From assembly GCA_025980465.1 (NCBI GenBank), contig JAICXJ010000017.1, positions 1 through 58,214 of the forward strand: a stretch of DNA of 58,214 nucleotides, given 5' to 3'. Position numbers and translations under genes: made by a program. Positions 34,777-43,664 of the stretch are shown in pieces (position 1 is the stretch's first letter; each line of letters starts with the position of its first letter). Under the pieces are notes generated by a model. It ran no database searches. It was not told the origin of the DNA and saw only the letters and a program-made list of their open reading frames with translations. The stretch is from Frankiales bacterium (GTDB lineage: Bacteria; Actinomycetota; Actinomycetes; JAFAQI01).

Positions 34777-35526
34777 TTAGCTGCCCTCGATCGGGGCCAG
34801 CGAACCGTATCGGCGCCGGACCCCTCGCTGCGCCCGCAGCAGGCTCATGTCCAGTGCCACCGCGGTGACGGCGACCACGATGATGCCGCCGTAGACCTCG
34901 CCATAGGCCTGGGTTGCGTAGCCGACGACGATGAGCTGCCCGAGGCCCCCGCTGCCGATGATCGCGGCGATCGTCGCCGTGGCCCATACCTGGACGGCGG
35001 CCAGGCGGACCCCGGTGGCGATGAGCGGGATCGCCAGGGGCAGTTCCACCCTGCGGGTGACCTGAAGCCGACTCATCCCCATCCCGGTCGCGGCGTCGGT
35101 CATCTCGGGGTCGACGTCGCGGATGCCGGTGTAGGCGTTGGTGAGCAGCGGCGGAATCGCGAAGACCACCAGCGGGATGATCGCGGACTCGGTGCCGACG
35201 CCGACCGGGCCAACCGCAAGGAGCAGCATCACGCCGACGATCGGAATCGACCGGGCCGCGTTGGCCACACTCGTCACTACCAAGCCGCCGCGGCGCCACC
35301 GGGTCAGGGCAACCGCAAGCGGGATTCCGATCGCGGTCGCGATCAGCAACGACAGCCCCGAGATCCACACGTGCTCCCAGAACAGCTGGGCGACGCCTGC
35401 CTCGCCGTTCTCACCGTGCCAGGCCCAGGTCGACGCGGTGGTGAACCAGGTGGTGATCTGGTGCCAGGTCGAGTTGTTGACGCGCTGCGACACCACGCCC
35501 ACGGCCGGGAGCAGATAGCTGCTCAT
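34777..35526 (-). CDS. Osmoprotectant ABC transporter permease (OpuCD-like)
   Basis: 249 residues from ATG 35526, which overlaps the stop of the other permease (ATGA type). About six hydrophobic segments are visible, including HVWISGLSLLIATAIGIPLAVAL (about 53), SIPIVGVMLLLAVGPVGVG (about 90) and IAAIIGSGGLGQLIVVGYATQAYGEV (about 185). The ABC EAA-like loop is near DPEMTDAATGMGMSRLQVTRRVELPLAIPLIATGVR (about 130-165). A much longer in-frame reading to 36474 exists but lies over the other permease and has no homology, so I use the overlap start. Confidence 0.88.
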   Translation of the reverse strand: MSSYLLPAVGVVSQRVNNSTWHQITTWFTTASTWAWHGENGEAGVAQLFWEHVWISGLSLLIATAIGIPLAVALTRWRRGGLVVTSVANAARSIPIVGVMLLLAVGPVGVGTESAIIPLVVFAIPPLLTNAYTGIRDVDPEMTDAATGMGMSRLQVTRRVELPLAIPLIATGVRLAAVQVWATATIAAIIGSGGLGQLIVVGYATQAYGEVYGGIIVVAVTAVALDMSLLRAQRGVRRRYGSLAPIEGS

Positions 35527-36212
35527 GAGGTGGCCATCCCTCGCCGCCACGGCGTGATCAACCGCTGAGTCAGCAGCAGCAAAGAGTCGGCGATCAGCGC
35601 CAGCAGGACGGTCAGCACGATGTACGTCGCCAACTCGGTGTGGCTCTTGGTGTTGAAGCCCTCGAACACCTTCGCGCCGTACCCGCCGCCACCGACGTAC
35701 CCGCCGATGACGACCAGTTCGATCGTTGACACGACAGCGAGCCGCAAGCCGGCGACGATTGCGGGCGTGGCGATCGGAAGCCGCACGCGAAAGAAGATTC
35801 GCGGGTTCGACAGGCCCATGCCACGCGCGGCATCGACAGTCTCGCCGGACACCTCGTCGAGCCCGGTGAGGATGTTGCGCACCAGGATGACCAGGGAGTA
35901 GGCCGCCAACGGGATGACCACCGTCAGCCGGCTCAGGTTGAAGACCTTGACCAGGGCCACGATGAAGGCCAGCGACGGAACCGCGTACAACGCGGTGCAG
36001 AAGTTCATGATCGTCGAGCGCAGCCACTGCCGCTGCCGCGCCAACGCGGCGAGCGGGATCGACAGCGCCAAGCCGAGCGCCACCGCCTCGATCGTCAAGG
36101 TGACATGCTCGGACGTAGCAGACAGGATGGCGTGGCTGTTCGAGGTGATGTAGTGCCAGCTCAGCCAGGGGTTGCCCTGCTTGTGGAAGGTGAAGCCGCC
36201 GGGAGGGCGCAT
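35523..36212 (-). CDS. Osmoprotectant ABC transporter permease (OpuCB-like)
   Basis: 229 residues starting ATG 36212. Hydrophobic segments include HVTLTIEAVALGLALSIPLAALA (about 35), SIMNFCTALYAVPSLAFIVALV-type segment (about 66), VVIPLAAYSLVILVRNILTG (about 94) and IVLTVLLALIADSLLLLTQRL near the end. The EAA loop is DEVSGETVDAARGMGLSNPRIFFRVRLPIATPAIVAGLR (about 117-155). The start is 2 nt from the divergent ATPase start (36215), so its transcript must be leaderless or start within the ATPase gene. Confidence 0.88.
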   Translation of the reverse strand: MRPPGGFTFHKQGNPWLSWHYITSNSHAILSATSEHVTLTIEAVALGLALSIPLAALARQRQWLRSTIMNFCTALYAVPSLAFIVALVKVFNLSRLTVVIPLAAYSLVILVRNILTGLDEVSGETVDAARGMGLSNPRIFFRVRLPIATPAIVAGLRLAVVSTIELVVIGGYVGGGGYGAKVFEGFNTKSHTELATYIVLTVLLALIADSLLLLTQRLITPWRRGMATS

Positions 36213-36214
36213 CC

Positions 36215-37330
36215 GTGAAATCTAGCGATACGGCGTCCTCGATGATCGAGGTCGACAACCTCCGCAAGGAGTACGCCGACGGCACGGTCGCGGTCCATGA
36301 TCTGTCGTTCGAGGTCGGCGAGGGAGAGATCGCCGTCCTCGTCGGTCCGTCGGGCTGCGGCAAGACGACGACGATGCGCATGATCAACCGGTTGGTCGAG
36401 CCGTCGGCCGGGCGAATCCTGGTGAACGGCAAGGACATCAGCCAAATCGATCCGGTCCAGCTTCGACGTGGCATTGGCTACGTCATCCAGCAGGTCGGGC
36501 TGTTTCCGCATCAGACTGTCGCGGCGAACATCAAGACCGTGCCGCAGCTGCTGGGTTGGGACCGGACCAAGAGCAATGCGCGAGTCAACGAGCTGCTCGA
36601 GCTCGTCGGCCTCAACCCGGCCACGCACGCGAAGCGCTACCCCCACGAGCTCTCCGGCGGCCAGCGGCAGCGCGTCGGGGTCGCCCGAGCGCTAGCCGCC
36701 GACCCGCCGGTACTGCTGATGGACGAACCCTTCGGTGCCGTCGACCCGGTGGCGCGCGACCGGCTTCAAGTTGAGTTCCTCCGACTGCAGGAACAGGTAC
36801 GCAAGACGATCGTGTTCGTCACCCATGACGTCGATGAGGCGATCCGGCTCGGTGACCGCATCGCGGTGATGCGTGACGGCGGCTATCTCGAGCAGTACGC
36901 CGAGCCCGCCACGTTGCTCTCCGAGCCGTCCTCGCCGTACGTCGCGGAATTCGTGGGCGCCGAGCGGACATTGCGACGGCTAGCCGTGGTCGACGTCGCT
37001 GCGACCGGGCTGGTGAAATGGCCGGTAGTCGCTCCCACGTCTCGGTTGGCCGACTGCGCCGCGACGATGGACTCAGCCGAGGCAGCCTGGGCGGTGGTAG
37101 CGGACGACGGAAAGGTCAGTGGCTGGCTCGCCCGGGCGGCGGCGACCGGTGAGGGCACGGCGTCCGACCGGGTCGAGCCGGCGCAATCCGTTGAAGTCGG
37201 CGACTCGCTCGAGTCAGCACTTGCGACGATCCTCGCCGGAAACAGCCCGGGCGCGATCGTCACCTCAGCCGGCCGCTACGAAGGCGTGCTCGGCGGCGCC
37301 GAGATCGTCACGATGGCCCGCTCCCGCTGA
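36215..37330 (+). CDS. Osmoprotectant ABC transporter ATPase with C-terminal CBS-like region
   Basis: 371 residues from GTG 36215, with GGGAGGG 7 nt upstream; ATG 36242 (MIEVDNLRKEYADGT) is an alternative. Walker A GPSGCGKTTTMRMINRLVEP (about 46), signature LSGGQRQRVGVARALAADPP (about 145), Walker B VLLMDEPFGAVDP (about 167), switch His in FVTHDVDEAI (about 201). The C-terminal 120 residues follow the OpuCA-type pattern and contain CBS-like elements such as LVKWPVVAPTSRLADCAATMDSAEAAWAVVAD (about 267-298). It opposes its permease genes instead of lying in their operon. Confidence 0.9.
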   Translation: MKSSDTASSMIEVDNLRKEYADGTVAVHDLSFEVGEGEIAVLVGPSGCGKTTTMRMINRLVEPSAGRILVNGKDISQIDPVQLRRGIGYVIQQVGLFPHQTVAANIKTVPQLLGWDRTKSNARVNELLELVGLNPATHAKRYPHELSGGQRQRVGVARALAADPPVLLMDEPFGAVDPVARDRLQVEFLRLQEQVRKTIVFVTHDVDEAIRLGDRIAVMRDGGYLEQYAEPATLLSEPSSPYVAEFVGAERTLRRLAVVDVAATGLVKWPVVAPTSRLADCAATMDSAEAAWAVVADDGKVSGWLARAAATGEGTASDRVEPAQSVEVGDSLESALATILAGNSPGAIVTSAGRYEGVLGGAEIVTMARSR

Positions 37331-37351
37331 GTCATCCGACCCCGAGTTTCG

Positions 37352-37642
37352 CTACTTGCCCTCGCGGAGGTATTCGAGGTAGCGCGCGCGAAGCATGGGC
37401 TCCATCGAACCGTCGTGACGGCCGAGCAACTCGCCGACCAACTCGATCGCGCCGCTGATGCTCTCGCCGAGACCGCCCGCGGATCCGTCATCGGCAGCAA
37501 GGCTCTCGCTGGCGCCGAGGTGCTTCACGAGATCCCAGAAGAACGCCAGGTCGCGGTCGTGTTCGGCCTTGGCGAAGGCCCGCTCCCGCAGCTCGGAAGT
37601 GGATAGCGCATCAAGGTCCTCGCTGCCCGTCTCGGTCGACAT
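37352..37642 (-). CDS. Conserved actinobacterial hypothetical protein, 96 aa
   Basis: A small acidic and helical protein. Residues about 15-45 read LRERAFAKAEHDRDLAFFWDLVKHLGASES, with a helical C-terminus GELLGRHDGSMEPMLRARYLEYLREG. I do not recognise a domain. It ends the folate-DUF3180 operon, 24 nt after the DUF3180 stop, and converges on the osmoprotectant ATPase with a 21-nt gap. No signal peptide or membrane segment is seen. Confidence 0.75.
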   Translation of the reverse strand: MSTETGSEDLDALSTSELRERAFAKAEHDRDLAFFWDLVKHLGASESLAADDGSAGGLGESISGAIELVGELLGRHDGSMEPMLRARYLEYLREGK

Positions 37643-37666
37643 GGCTGCGCAGCCTACCGGTGCGGC

Positions 37667-38110
37667 TCAGTCCTCATCCTCATCCTTCGGCACCCGGCAC
37701 ACCCACTCGAGAAACAAGGCAGCGACCATCAGCGCCAGACTCGCGCCGATCCCGGCCCCGCCCACGGCCGCATCGTGGTTTGCCGCCGACGACGAGATCT
37801 GTGCCACCCAGCCGAGGAAGCCGGCGTAGCCCCCGGCGGCTGCAGCGCCGACCACGGATGACGCCTTCGCCAATGCCACCAGCCGCGCGACGACGAGCGG
37901 GTCGATCGGACGGGTGCCATACCGGCCGGCCAGCCGGGCTCGGGTGAAGACCGCGATGTAGGCCTCGGACGCCGCGAGCAGCACCAGCCACAGCAATGCG
38001 TACAGCGTCGGCGACGGCAGCGTCGAGTAGCTGCTCCGGGTCACCGGGTAGGCGACACCGCCGGCCACCACGCACACCATGACCAGCACGTACCAGCGCG
38101 TCGGCTTCAT
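37667..38110 (-). CDS. DUF3180 membrane protein
   Basis: 147 residues from ATG 38110 (MKPTRWYVLV). About four hydrophobic segments: YVLVMVCVVAGGVAYPV, LYALLWLVLLAASEAYIAVF, LAKASSVVGAAAAGGYAGFLGWV and GAGIGASLALMVAALFLEWV. The block with RLVALAKASSVVGAAAAGGYAG (about 78-99) is typical of DUF3180, found next to folK in mycobacteria (Rv3605c, recalled). Its start overlaps the folK stop by 4 nt. A longer start at 38227 would sit inside folK and I reject it. Function is unknown. Confidence 0.88.
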   Translation of the reverse strand: MKPTRWYVLVMVCVVAGGVAYPVTRSSYSTLPSPTLYALLWLVLLAASEAYIAVFTRARLAGRYGTRPIDPLVVARLVALAKASSVVGAAAAGGYAGFLGWVAQISSSAANHDAAVGGAGIGASLALMVAALFLEWVCRVPKDEDED

Positions 38111-38595
38111 CGTGGCAACGACATGCTTTCGGCTGCCCGGACTACTCCCTGGTCGGGCAGCGACCCGAGAAGGTCGCGCGCCGCGCCTCGACCGGGCAAC
38201 CAGGCGTCGGGATCGAGGTCGAGCCACGGGATCAGCACGAAGGCCCGCTGGTGTGCCCGCGGATGCGGCAGCGTCAGTCGTGGGTCCGTCGAGGTCGTGC
38301 TGCCAACACTGATGACGTCGACGTCAAGCGTTCGTGGGCCCCAGCGCCGGGAGCGAAGCCGGCCCTGAGACTGCTCAGCGGCATGAGCAGCGACCAACGT
38401 CCGCTCCGGATCATCGCTGTCGATGAGCGCCACGAGGTTCAGGTACGGCGGCGCGTCGCCGAAGCCGACCGACGCGGTTTCGTACACCGGTGAGACCGCG
38501 CGCACGAATGCGTGCTGATCCAGCACCTCGAGACCGCGGCGCAGGTGTCCGATCCGGTCACCGAGATTGGAACCGAGGGAGAGAACCGCCGTCAC
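38107..38595 (-). CDS. folK: 2-amino-4-hydroxy-6-hydroxymethyldihydropteridine pyrophosphokinase FolK
   Basis: 162 residues; transfers pyrophosphate from ATP to 6-hydroxymethyl-dihydropterin. Motifs: AVLSLGSNLGDRIGHLRRGL (residues 3-22), SPVYETASVGFGDAPPYLNLVALIDSD (about 36-62), RRWGPRTLDVDVISVG (about 83-98, the Asp-x-Asp metal site), and LPHPRAHQRAFVLIPWLDLDPD (about 108-129). Length is typical. It lies 13 nt from folB and overlaps DUF3180 by 4 nt. Confidence 0.95.
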   Translation of the reverse strand: MTAVLSLGSNLGDRIGHLRRGLEVLDQHAFVRAVSPVYETASVGFGDAPPYLNLVALIDSDDPERTLVAAHAAEQSQGRLRSRRWGPRTLDVDVISVGSTTSTDPRLTLPHPRAHQRAFVLIPWLDLDPDAWLPGRGAARDLLGSLPDQGVVRAAESMSLPR

Positions 38596-38608
38596 GCCGA
38601 TGCAGGCC

Positions 38609-38971
38609 TCAGTCGCGGGTCCGGCGGATCGTGACCGTCACATCCTCGAACGGCAACGGCACCGGGGCGTCCGGCTTGTGAACGACGATCTCAACCGCCT
38701 CCACGAGGTCGGATGCGAGGCAGATCTCGGCGAGCCGCTGTGCCAGAGTTTCGATCAGGTCGACCGGTTCGCCCGCTACTAGGTCGGTGACCTGCTGCGC
38801 AAGCACCGCGTAGTCAACGGTCCTGGTCAGGTCGTCGCCCGCCGCGGCCGGCCGGGTGTCGACGTCGAGCACCGCATCTATGACGAAGATCTGACCGAGC
38901 TTGCGCTCCTCGGGTAGGACGCCGTGGTAGCCGCGCACTCGCAGGCCGCGCAACGCAATCTGGTCGCTCAT
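38609..38971 (-). CDS. folB: Dihydroneopterin aldolase FolB
   Basis: 120 residues; makes 6-hydroxymethyl-dihydropterin from dihydroneopterin. Visible are RGLRVRGYHGVLPEERKLGQIFVIDAVLDVD (about 8-38, Glu of the active site in PEER) and AVEIVVHKPDAPVPLPFEDVTVTIRR (about 93-118, with the catalytic Lys). It lies between folP (33 nt) and folK (13 nt). Confidence 0.95.
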   Translation of the reverse strand: MSDQIALRGLRVRGYHGVLPEERKLGQIFVIDAVLDVDTRPAAAGDDLTRTVDYAVLAQQVTDLVAGEPVDLIETLAQRLAEICLASDLVEAVEIVVHKPDAPVPLPFEDVTVTIRRTRD

Positions 38972-39004
38972 CCCGCCATCATCTCGTCACGGCGTTCCCG
39001 GCGA

Positions 39005-39826
39005 TCACCTGGCCGCCTGGATCGCGGCGACCACCCGCACCGCATCGGCGTTCGCCTTGACCTCGTGGACCCTGACCCCCCACACCCCCGCAGCAGCGGC
39101 GATTGCCGTGATCGCGGCGGAGGCATCGTCGCGAGCGTCAGCAGCGCGCGGCGCGCCGTCGTCTCCGGCGAGGAGCGTCCCGAGGAACGACTTGCGACTC
39201 GCGCCGATGAGCACCGGGCCGAGCGAGCGGAACTCGGAGAGATGCGCAAGCAGCGTCCAGTTGTGAGCGCCGGTCTTGGCGAAGCCGATGCCCGGATCGA
39301 CGATCACCTGCCCGGGTGCGACGCCGGCAGCGATCACGGCGTCGACCTGGCGGCGCAGCTCCTCGGCTACCTCGGCGACGACGTCGGCGTACACCGCTCG
39401 CGACTGCATGTCCGCGCTGTGACCACGCCAGTGCATCACGACGTACGGCACCTCGGCGGCGGCGGCAACCTTCGGCAGTGCCGGGTCCGCCAACCCTCCT
39501 GATACGTCGTTGATCACTCGGGCCCCAGCAGCCAACGCGACCTCGGCGGTGTCCGGGCGCATCGTGTCGATGCTCACCACCACGCCGGCGGCGCTGAGCG
39601 CAGCGACGACCGGCGCGATCCGTGCGATCTCGGTGGCGGCGTCGATGCGCTCGGCGCCGGGCCGGGTCGACTCGCCTCCGACGTCGATCAGGTCCGCGCC
39701 CTGCGCGACCAGCTCGAGACCTCGTGCGATGGCCCGGTCCGGATCGAGATGGCGCCCACCATCACTGAAGGAGTCGGGGGTGACGTTGACGACCCCCATC
39801 ACCGCGGCTCGCCCGAAGTCGGGCAT
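39005..39826 (-). CDS. folP: Dihydropteroate synthase FolP
   Basis: 273 residues; condenses 6-hydroxymethyl-dihydropterin pyrophosphate with p-aminobenzoate and is the sulfonamide target. Motifs: MGVVNVTPDSFSDGGRH (residues 10-26), IDVGGESTRPGAERI (about 46), VVSIDTMRPDTAEVAL (about 83), VINDVSGG (about 104) and VIVDPGIGFAKTGAHN (about 173). The ORF is full length. It is 12 nt downstream of ftsH. A folE gene would normally sit between ftsH and folP in relatives and is missing here. Confidence 0.95.
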   Translation of the reverse strand: MPDFGRAAVMGVVNVTPDSFSDGGRHLDPDRAIARGLELVAQGADLIDVGGESTRPGAERIDAATEIARIAPVVAALSAAGVVVSIDTMRPDTAEVALAAGARVINDVSGGLADPALPKVAAAAEVPYVVMHWRGHSADMQSRAVYADVVAEVAEELRRQVDAVIAAGVAPGQVIVDPGIGFAKTGAHNWTLLAHLSEFRSLGPVLIGASRKSFLGTLLAGDDGAPRAADARDDASAAITAIAAAAGVWGVRVHEVKANADAVRVVAAIQAAR

Positions 39827-39837
39827 TCCCCGGATGG

Positions 39838-41940
39838 TCAGGCGGTCGTCCCTGGCGCCTGGCGACGGGTCGTCCGCTTACGCGGCGATGGTGCCTCGTC
39901 GCTCTTGGCGGTGCGGTTCGCGCGGGACCGCGACGACGCCGCCGACCGCGAGCCGTTGCGGCTGCCGGTCGCGCGGCTGCGTGAGCCGTTGCCGTTCCCG
40001 CCGTTGAGCTCGGGAACGTCCTTCGGCCCCATCAGCGCCAGCTCCGCCGGGGTCAGCACCGGGGGCCGCCCCTTAGGCGCCTTGCGCGCCAGTGCGATCT
40101 GGCGCAGCGGGCGCTTGTCGACCGAGGCGAAGATCTCGGCGAGCTCGGCCTTGCCCAGCGTCTCCTTGTCGAGCAGCTTGAGCACCAGGTCGTCCAGCAC
40201 GTCGCGGTACTGGACCAGGATTTCCCACGCCTCGTCATGCGCTCGCTCGATGAGGTCGCGGATCTCATCGTCGATCTGCGAGGCGACCTCCTCGGAGAAG
40301 TCACGCTCGTGTCCGAGATCGCGGCCGAGGAAGACGTCACCTTCGGTCCGCCCGAACTTCAGCGGGCCGAGCTTCTCGCTCATGCCGTAGGTCATCACCA
40401 TCGCGCGAGCGGTCGCGGTCGCCTTCTCGATGTCGTTCGACGCTCCGGTGGTCGGCTCGTGGAAGACCAGCTCCTCGGCGGCGCGGCCGCCGAGTGCGTA
40501 GGCCAGCATGTCCATCATCTCGGAGCGGGTCTGGTTGTACTTGTCCTCTTCAGGAAGTACCAAGGTGTGTCCGAGCGATCGGCCCCGGGCGATGATGCTG
40601 ATCTTGTGCACCGGGTCGGTGTTGGGCAGCGCCCAGGCGACCAGAGCGTGACCGCCCTCGTGGTAGGCGGTGACCTTCTTCTCGTTCTCGCTCATCACCC
40701 GGGTCTTGCGCATCGGGCCGGCGATCACCCGGTCGATCGACTCCTCGAGGATCGCGGTCGTGATCTGTCGGGCGTCGGTGCGCGCGGTGAGGAGTGCCGC
40801 CTCGTTGATCACGTTCGCGAGGTCGGCACCGGTGAAGCCGGGGGTCCGCCGCGCAATGACGGCGAGGTCGACGTCGGGCGCGAACGGCTTGCCCTTCGAG
40901 TGGACGGCGAGGATCGCCTTGCGGCCCTCGAGGTCGGGACGGTCGACGACGATCTGCCGGTCGAACCGACCGGGACGCAGCAGGGCCGGGTCGAGGATGT
41001 CCGGGCGGTTGGTGGCCGCGATGAGGATGACGCCGCGGTTGACGTCGAACCCATCCATCTCGACGAGCATCTGGTTGAGGGTCTGCTCCCGCTCGTCGTG
41101 GCCGCCGCCCAAGCCGGCACCGCGGTGGCGGCCGACCGCGTCGATCTCGTCGACGAAGATGATCGCCGGAGCGTTGGCCTTGGCCTGTTCGAACAGGTCG
41201 CGCACCCGGGAGGCGCCGACACCGACGAACATCTCGACGAAGTCCGAGCCGGAGATCGAGTAGAACGGCACGCCGGCCTCGCCGGCCACTGCACGAGCGA
41301 GCAGGGTCTTACCGGTGCCGGGCGGGCCGTAGAGCAGCACGCCCTTCGGGATCTTGGCGCCGATCGCCTGGAACTTGGCGGGGTTCTCGAGAAACTCCTT
41401 GATCTCCTGGAGCTCCTCAATGGCCTCGTCGGCGCCGGCCACGTCGGCGAAGGTCGTCTTGGGCGTGTCCTTGCTCACCAGCTTGGCGCGGGCCTTGCCG
41501 AACTGCATGACGCGGCCGCCGCCGCCCTGCATCTGGTTGAGGAAGAACAGCATCACGATGACCAGCAGCACGAACGGGACGAGCTGGATCAGCAGCGAGA
41601 CGAACGGGTTGCTGTGGTCGACCTTAGGGGTGACGTCCTGGACACCCGCGGCGGACAGCTGGTCGTAGAGGTTGACGTCGTAGTGCTGGGTGTACGGCGA
41701 CTGGACCTTGGTCGCACCGTTGATCTGGTGATTCGGGAGCAGCGTGACCTGGATCTCCTGCTCCTTGTCGAGCAGGTTGGCGGACTTGACCTCGTGGCTG
41801 CTGATCGCGTGCTGGATCTGTGGCAGCGGCACCGTCTTGTAGCTTCCGCCCGCGGTCGCGACCTCGAGCAGCCCGAACACGACCAGGATCGCCAGGATGA
41901 CCCAGAGGATCGGTCCCCGGAAGGTCCGTCGAAGATTCAT
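39838..41940 (-). CDS. ftsH: ATP-dependent zinc metalloprotease FtsH
   Basis: 700 residues. Two membrane segments ([20 protein letters not shown] at the N-terminus and [23 protein letters not shown], about 112) flank a periplasm-side domain. AAA domain: [23 protein letters not shown] (about 205-227), [22 protein letters not shown] (about 233), FVDEIDAVG (about 264), SRH-type [22 protein letters not shown] (about 311). Zinc protease: HEGGHA (about 430), with a downstream Asp ligand region. The C-terminal 70 residues are Arg/Ser/Pro-rich. AGGAG precedes the ATG. Confidence 0.97.
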   Translation of the reverse strand: MNLRRTFRGPILWVILAILVVFGLLEVATAGGSYKTVPLPQIQHAISSHEVKSANLLDKEQEIQVTLLPNHQINGATKVQSPYTQHYDVNLYDQLSAAGVQDVTPKVDHSNPFVSLLIQLVPFVLLVIVMLFFLNQMQGGGGRVMQFGKARAKLVSKDTPKTTFADVAGADEAIEELQEIKEFLENPAKFQAIGAKIPKGVLLYGPPGTGKTLLARAVAGEAGVPFYSISGSDFVEMFVGVGASRVRDLFEQAKANAPAIIFVDEIDAVGRHRGAGLGGGHDEREQTLNQMLVEMDGFDVNRGVILIAATNRPDILDPALLRPGRFDRQIVVDRPDLEGRKAILAVHSKGKPFAPDVDLAVIARRTPGFTGADLANVINEAALLTARTDARQITTAILEESIDRVIAGPMRKTRVMSENEKKVTAYHEGGHALVAWALPNTDPVHKISIIARGRSLGHTLVLPEEDKYNQTRSEMMDMLAYALGGRAAEELVFHEPTTGASNDIEKATATARAMVMTYGMSEKLGPLKFGRTEGDVFLGRDLGHERDFSEEVASQIDDEIRDLIERAHDEAWEILVQYRDVLDDLVLKLLDKETLGKAELAEIFASVDKRPLRQIALARKAPKGRPPVLTPAELALMGPKDVPELNGGNGNGSRSRATGSRNGSRSAASSRSRANRTAKSDEAPSPRKRTTRRQAPGTTA

Positions 41941-41963
41941 GGCTCCTGCTCAGCGCCTCGGGT

Positions 41964-41995
41964 GGGGGACGGACGGCATACAGAACGCGTCCCCC
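41964..41995. other. GC-rich hairpin in the ftsH leader
   Basis: Perfect 8-bp stem gggggacg (41964-41971) with cgtccccc (41988-41995), loop of 16 nt. It lies 24-55 nt upstream of the ftsH start and 111-142 nt downstream of the hpt stop in the direction of transcription. It may terminate hpt transcription or modulate ftsH translation. No U tract follows on the minus strand. Confidence 0.4.
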
Positions 41996-42105
41996 GCACC
42001 CAATGACGGTACACCGGCAGGCTGGGGATGGTGCTGCGAACGCTGAGCACGTGGACAGTGCGTAGCGGGTTCAACAAGCCACCGAAAGATCGTCAGTCCG
42101 GCGGG

Positions 42106-42714
42106 TCAGGAGGTGTAGACCTCGGGTCGCAGAGTGCCGACATATGGCAGCTCCCGGTACCGCTGGGCGTAGTCGAGTCCGTAGCCGACGACGAACACGC
42201 TGGGGATGTCGAAGCCCATGTAGGTGACGGGCACCTGCACCCGCGCCGCCTCCGGCTTTCGCAGCAGCGCGACGACCTCGACCGAGCGCGGATGACGGGA
42301 ACGCAGGTTGCGGAGCAGCCATGACAGCGTCAGGCCGGAGTCGATGATGTCCTCCACGACCAGGACATCGCATCCGCTGATGTCGCGGTCGAGGTCCTTC
42401 AGGATCCGCACCACCCCCGACGAGGACGTTGCGGAGCCGTACGACGAGACCGCCATGAACTCGAGCGAGACCGGGATCGTGAGCGCCCGGGCGAGATCCG
42501 CCATGACCATGACGGCGCCCTTGAGGACCCCGACCAGCACCACCTCTCGCCCGGCGTAGTCGACGTCGATCTTCGCTGCCAGCTCGGTGATCTTGGCAGC
42601 GATCTGCTCGGACGACACCAGCACCGCCTCGATGTCGGGGTGCAGGTTCGACGGGGGCGCCGGGACTTCGTCGTCCGGATGCAACGACTCAACTGGGAGC
42701 AACGGCGCTGTCAT
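42106..42714 (-). CDS. hpt: Hypoxanthine phosphoribosyltransferase
   Basis: 202 residues; salvages hypoxanthine and guanine to IMP and GMP using PRPP. The PRPP site [21 protein letters not shown] (about 129-149) and the early [20 protein letters not shown] (about 60) are clear. The first 25 residues (before [10 protein letters not shown]) are an N-terminal extension of low conservation. The ATG overlaps the tilS stop by 4 nt, the usual tilS-hpt-ftsH order. Confidence 0.95.
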   Translation of the reverse strand: MTAPLLPVESLHPDDEVPAPPSNLHPDIEAVLVSSEQIAAKITELAAKIDVDYAGREVVLVGVLKGAVMVMADLARALTIPVSLEFMAVSSYGSATSSSGVVRILKDLDRDISGCDVLVVEDIIDSGLTLSWLLRNLRSRHPRSVEVVALLRKPEAARVQVPVTYMGFDIPSVFVVGYGLDYAQRYRELPYVGTLRPEVYTS

Positions 42715-43655
42715 CGAAACGAGAGCCTGTCATACGCCCGACGTGCGACCAACCCCCCGGGCAGGCTCACCGGCCCCTGGCCGTGCCAGTTCACCACCAA
42801 CGCATCGATTCCCCCCACGTGTCCGGCCGTGAGCGCACCGGCGGGAGCGCCGGCTGCCAGGGCAGCGCGCCGCAGAACGCGGGTCCGCACCGCGGCCGGC
42901 AAGGACCGCAGCACGGCCACGTCACCGGGATCCTCGATCGACGCCGCCCAGGCATCGAGAGCATCCGCGTCGGCGCGCAGCATCGCGGCGGTCCGGGCGA
43001 GCGCCTCCGGCACTGCGGGCCCCAGTGACTCGACGAGTGCCGGCATCGCGAGCCCTCGCACCCGCGACCGGGCGTACTCCGGGTCGTCGTTGTGCGGATC
43101 GGCCCACGGCGTCAGACCGAGGGCGCGGCAGGCGTCGACGGTCGTTTGCCGTCGTACCTCGAGCAGCGGCCGGACCAACCGGCCTCGCTGCGGTGCCATG
43201 CCCGACAGCGACCGTGCTCCGGAGCCGCGGGCCAGCCCGAGCAGAACCGTCTCGGCCTGATCGTCGAGGGTGTGACCCAACGCGATGGCCGTGGCCCCGA
43301 CCCGGTCGGCCGCCGCATCGAGCGCGGCGTAGCGGGCGGTGCGGGCGGCGTTCTCCGGCCCGCCCTCGGTCCCGACCTCGACGGTCTCCACGACCACCGG
43401 ATCCAGGCCGAGCTGCTCGCAGTGCTCGGCGACGGCCGCGGCCCGCTCGGCCGAACCGGGCTGCAGCTGGTGATCGACGGTGACCGCCGCCGCGTGCTGA
43501 CCGGCCCGCGGAGCCTCGGCGGCTAGCGCGGCCGCCAGTGCCAGCGAGTCGGCGCCTCCGCTGACGGCAGCGAGCACGGTCGCGCCGCCTGGAAGCTGCT
43601 CGAGGGTGACCCGGACCGCACCGCGGACGGTCGCGACGGCCTGATCCATCCGCAC
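42711..43655 (-). CDS. tilS: tRNA(Ile)-lysidine synthase TilS
   Basis: 314 residues; converts the wobble C34 of tRNA-Ile(CAU) to lysidine with ATP and lysine, so is needed for AUA decoding. The PP-loop [16 protein letters not shown] (about 33-48) is intact, with [18 protein letters not shown] (about 59) and [21 protein letters not shown] (about 125-145). Length fits the short actinobacterial form, lacking the extended C-terminal domain of E. coli. Overlaps hpt by 4 nt and is 9 nt from the next upstream gene. Confidence 0.94.
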   Translation of the reverse strand: MRMDQAVATVRGAVRVTLEQLPGGATVLAAVSGGADSLALAAALAAEAPRAGQHAAAVTVDHQLQPGSAERAAAVAEHCEQLGLDPVVVETVEVGTEGGPENAARTARYAALDAAADRVGATAIALGHTLDDQAETVLLGLARGSGARSLSGMAPQRGRLVRPLLEVRRQTTVDACRALGLTPWADPHNDDPEYARSRVRGLAMPALVESLGPAVPEALARTAAMLRADADALDAWAASIEDPGDVAVLRSLPAAVRTRVLRRAALAAGAPAGALTAGHVGGIDALVVNWHGQGPVSLPGGLVARRAYDRLSFR

Positions 43656-43664
43656 CTGACCGAC

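Noticed and set aside
34777-36474. 565-codon reading of the osmoprotectant permease with an N-terminal extension
   Set aside because: The extension overlaps the other permease on the same strand in another frame and has no homology. The ATGA overlap start at 35526 gives a normal permease length.
40237-42006. Long plus-strand reading frame of 589 codons opposite ftsH
   Set aside because: It is antisense to ftsH and its leader, is composed mostly of Gly, Val, Asp, Glu and Arg repeats, and has no motif; it follows from the codon bias of FtsH.
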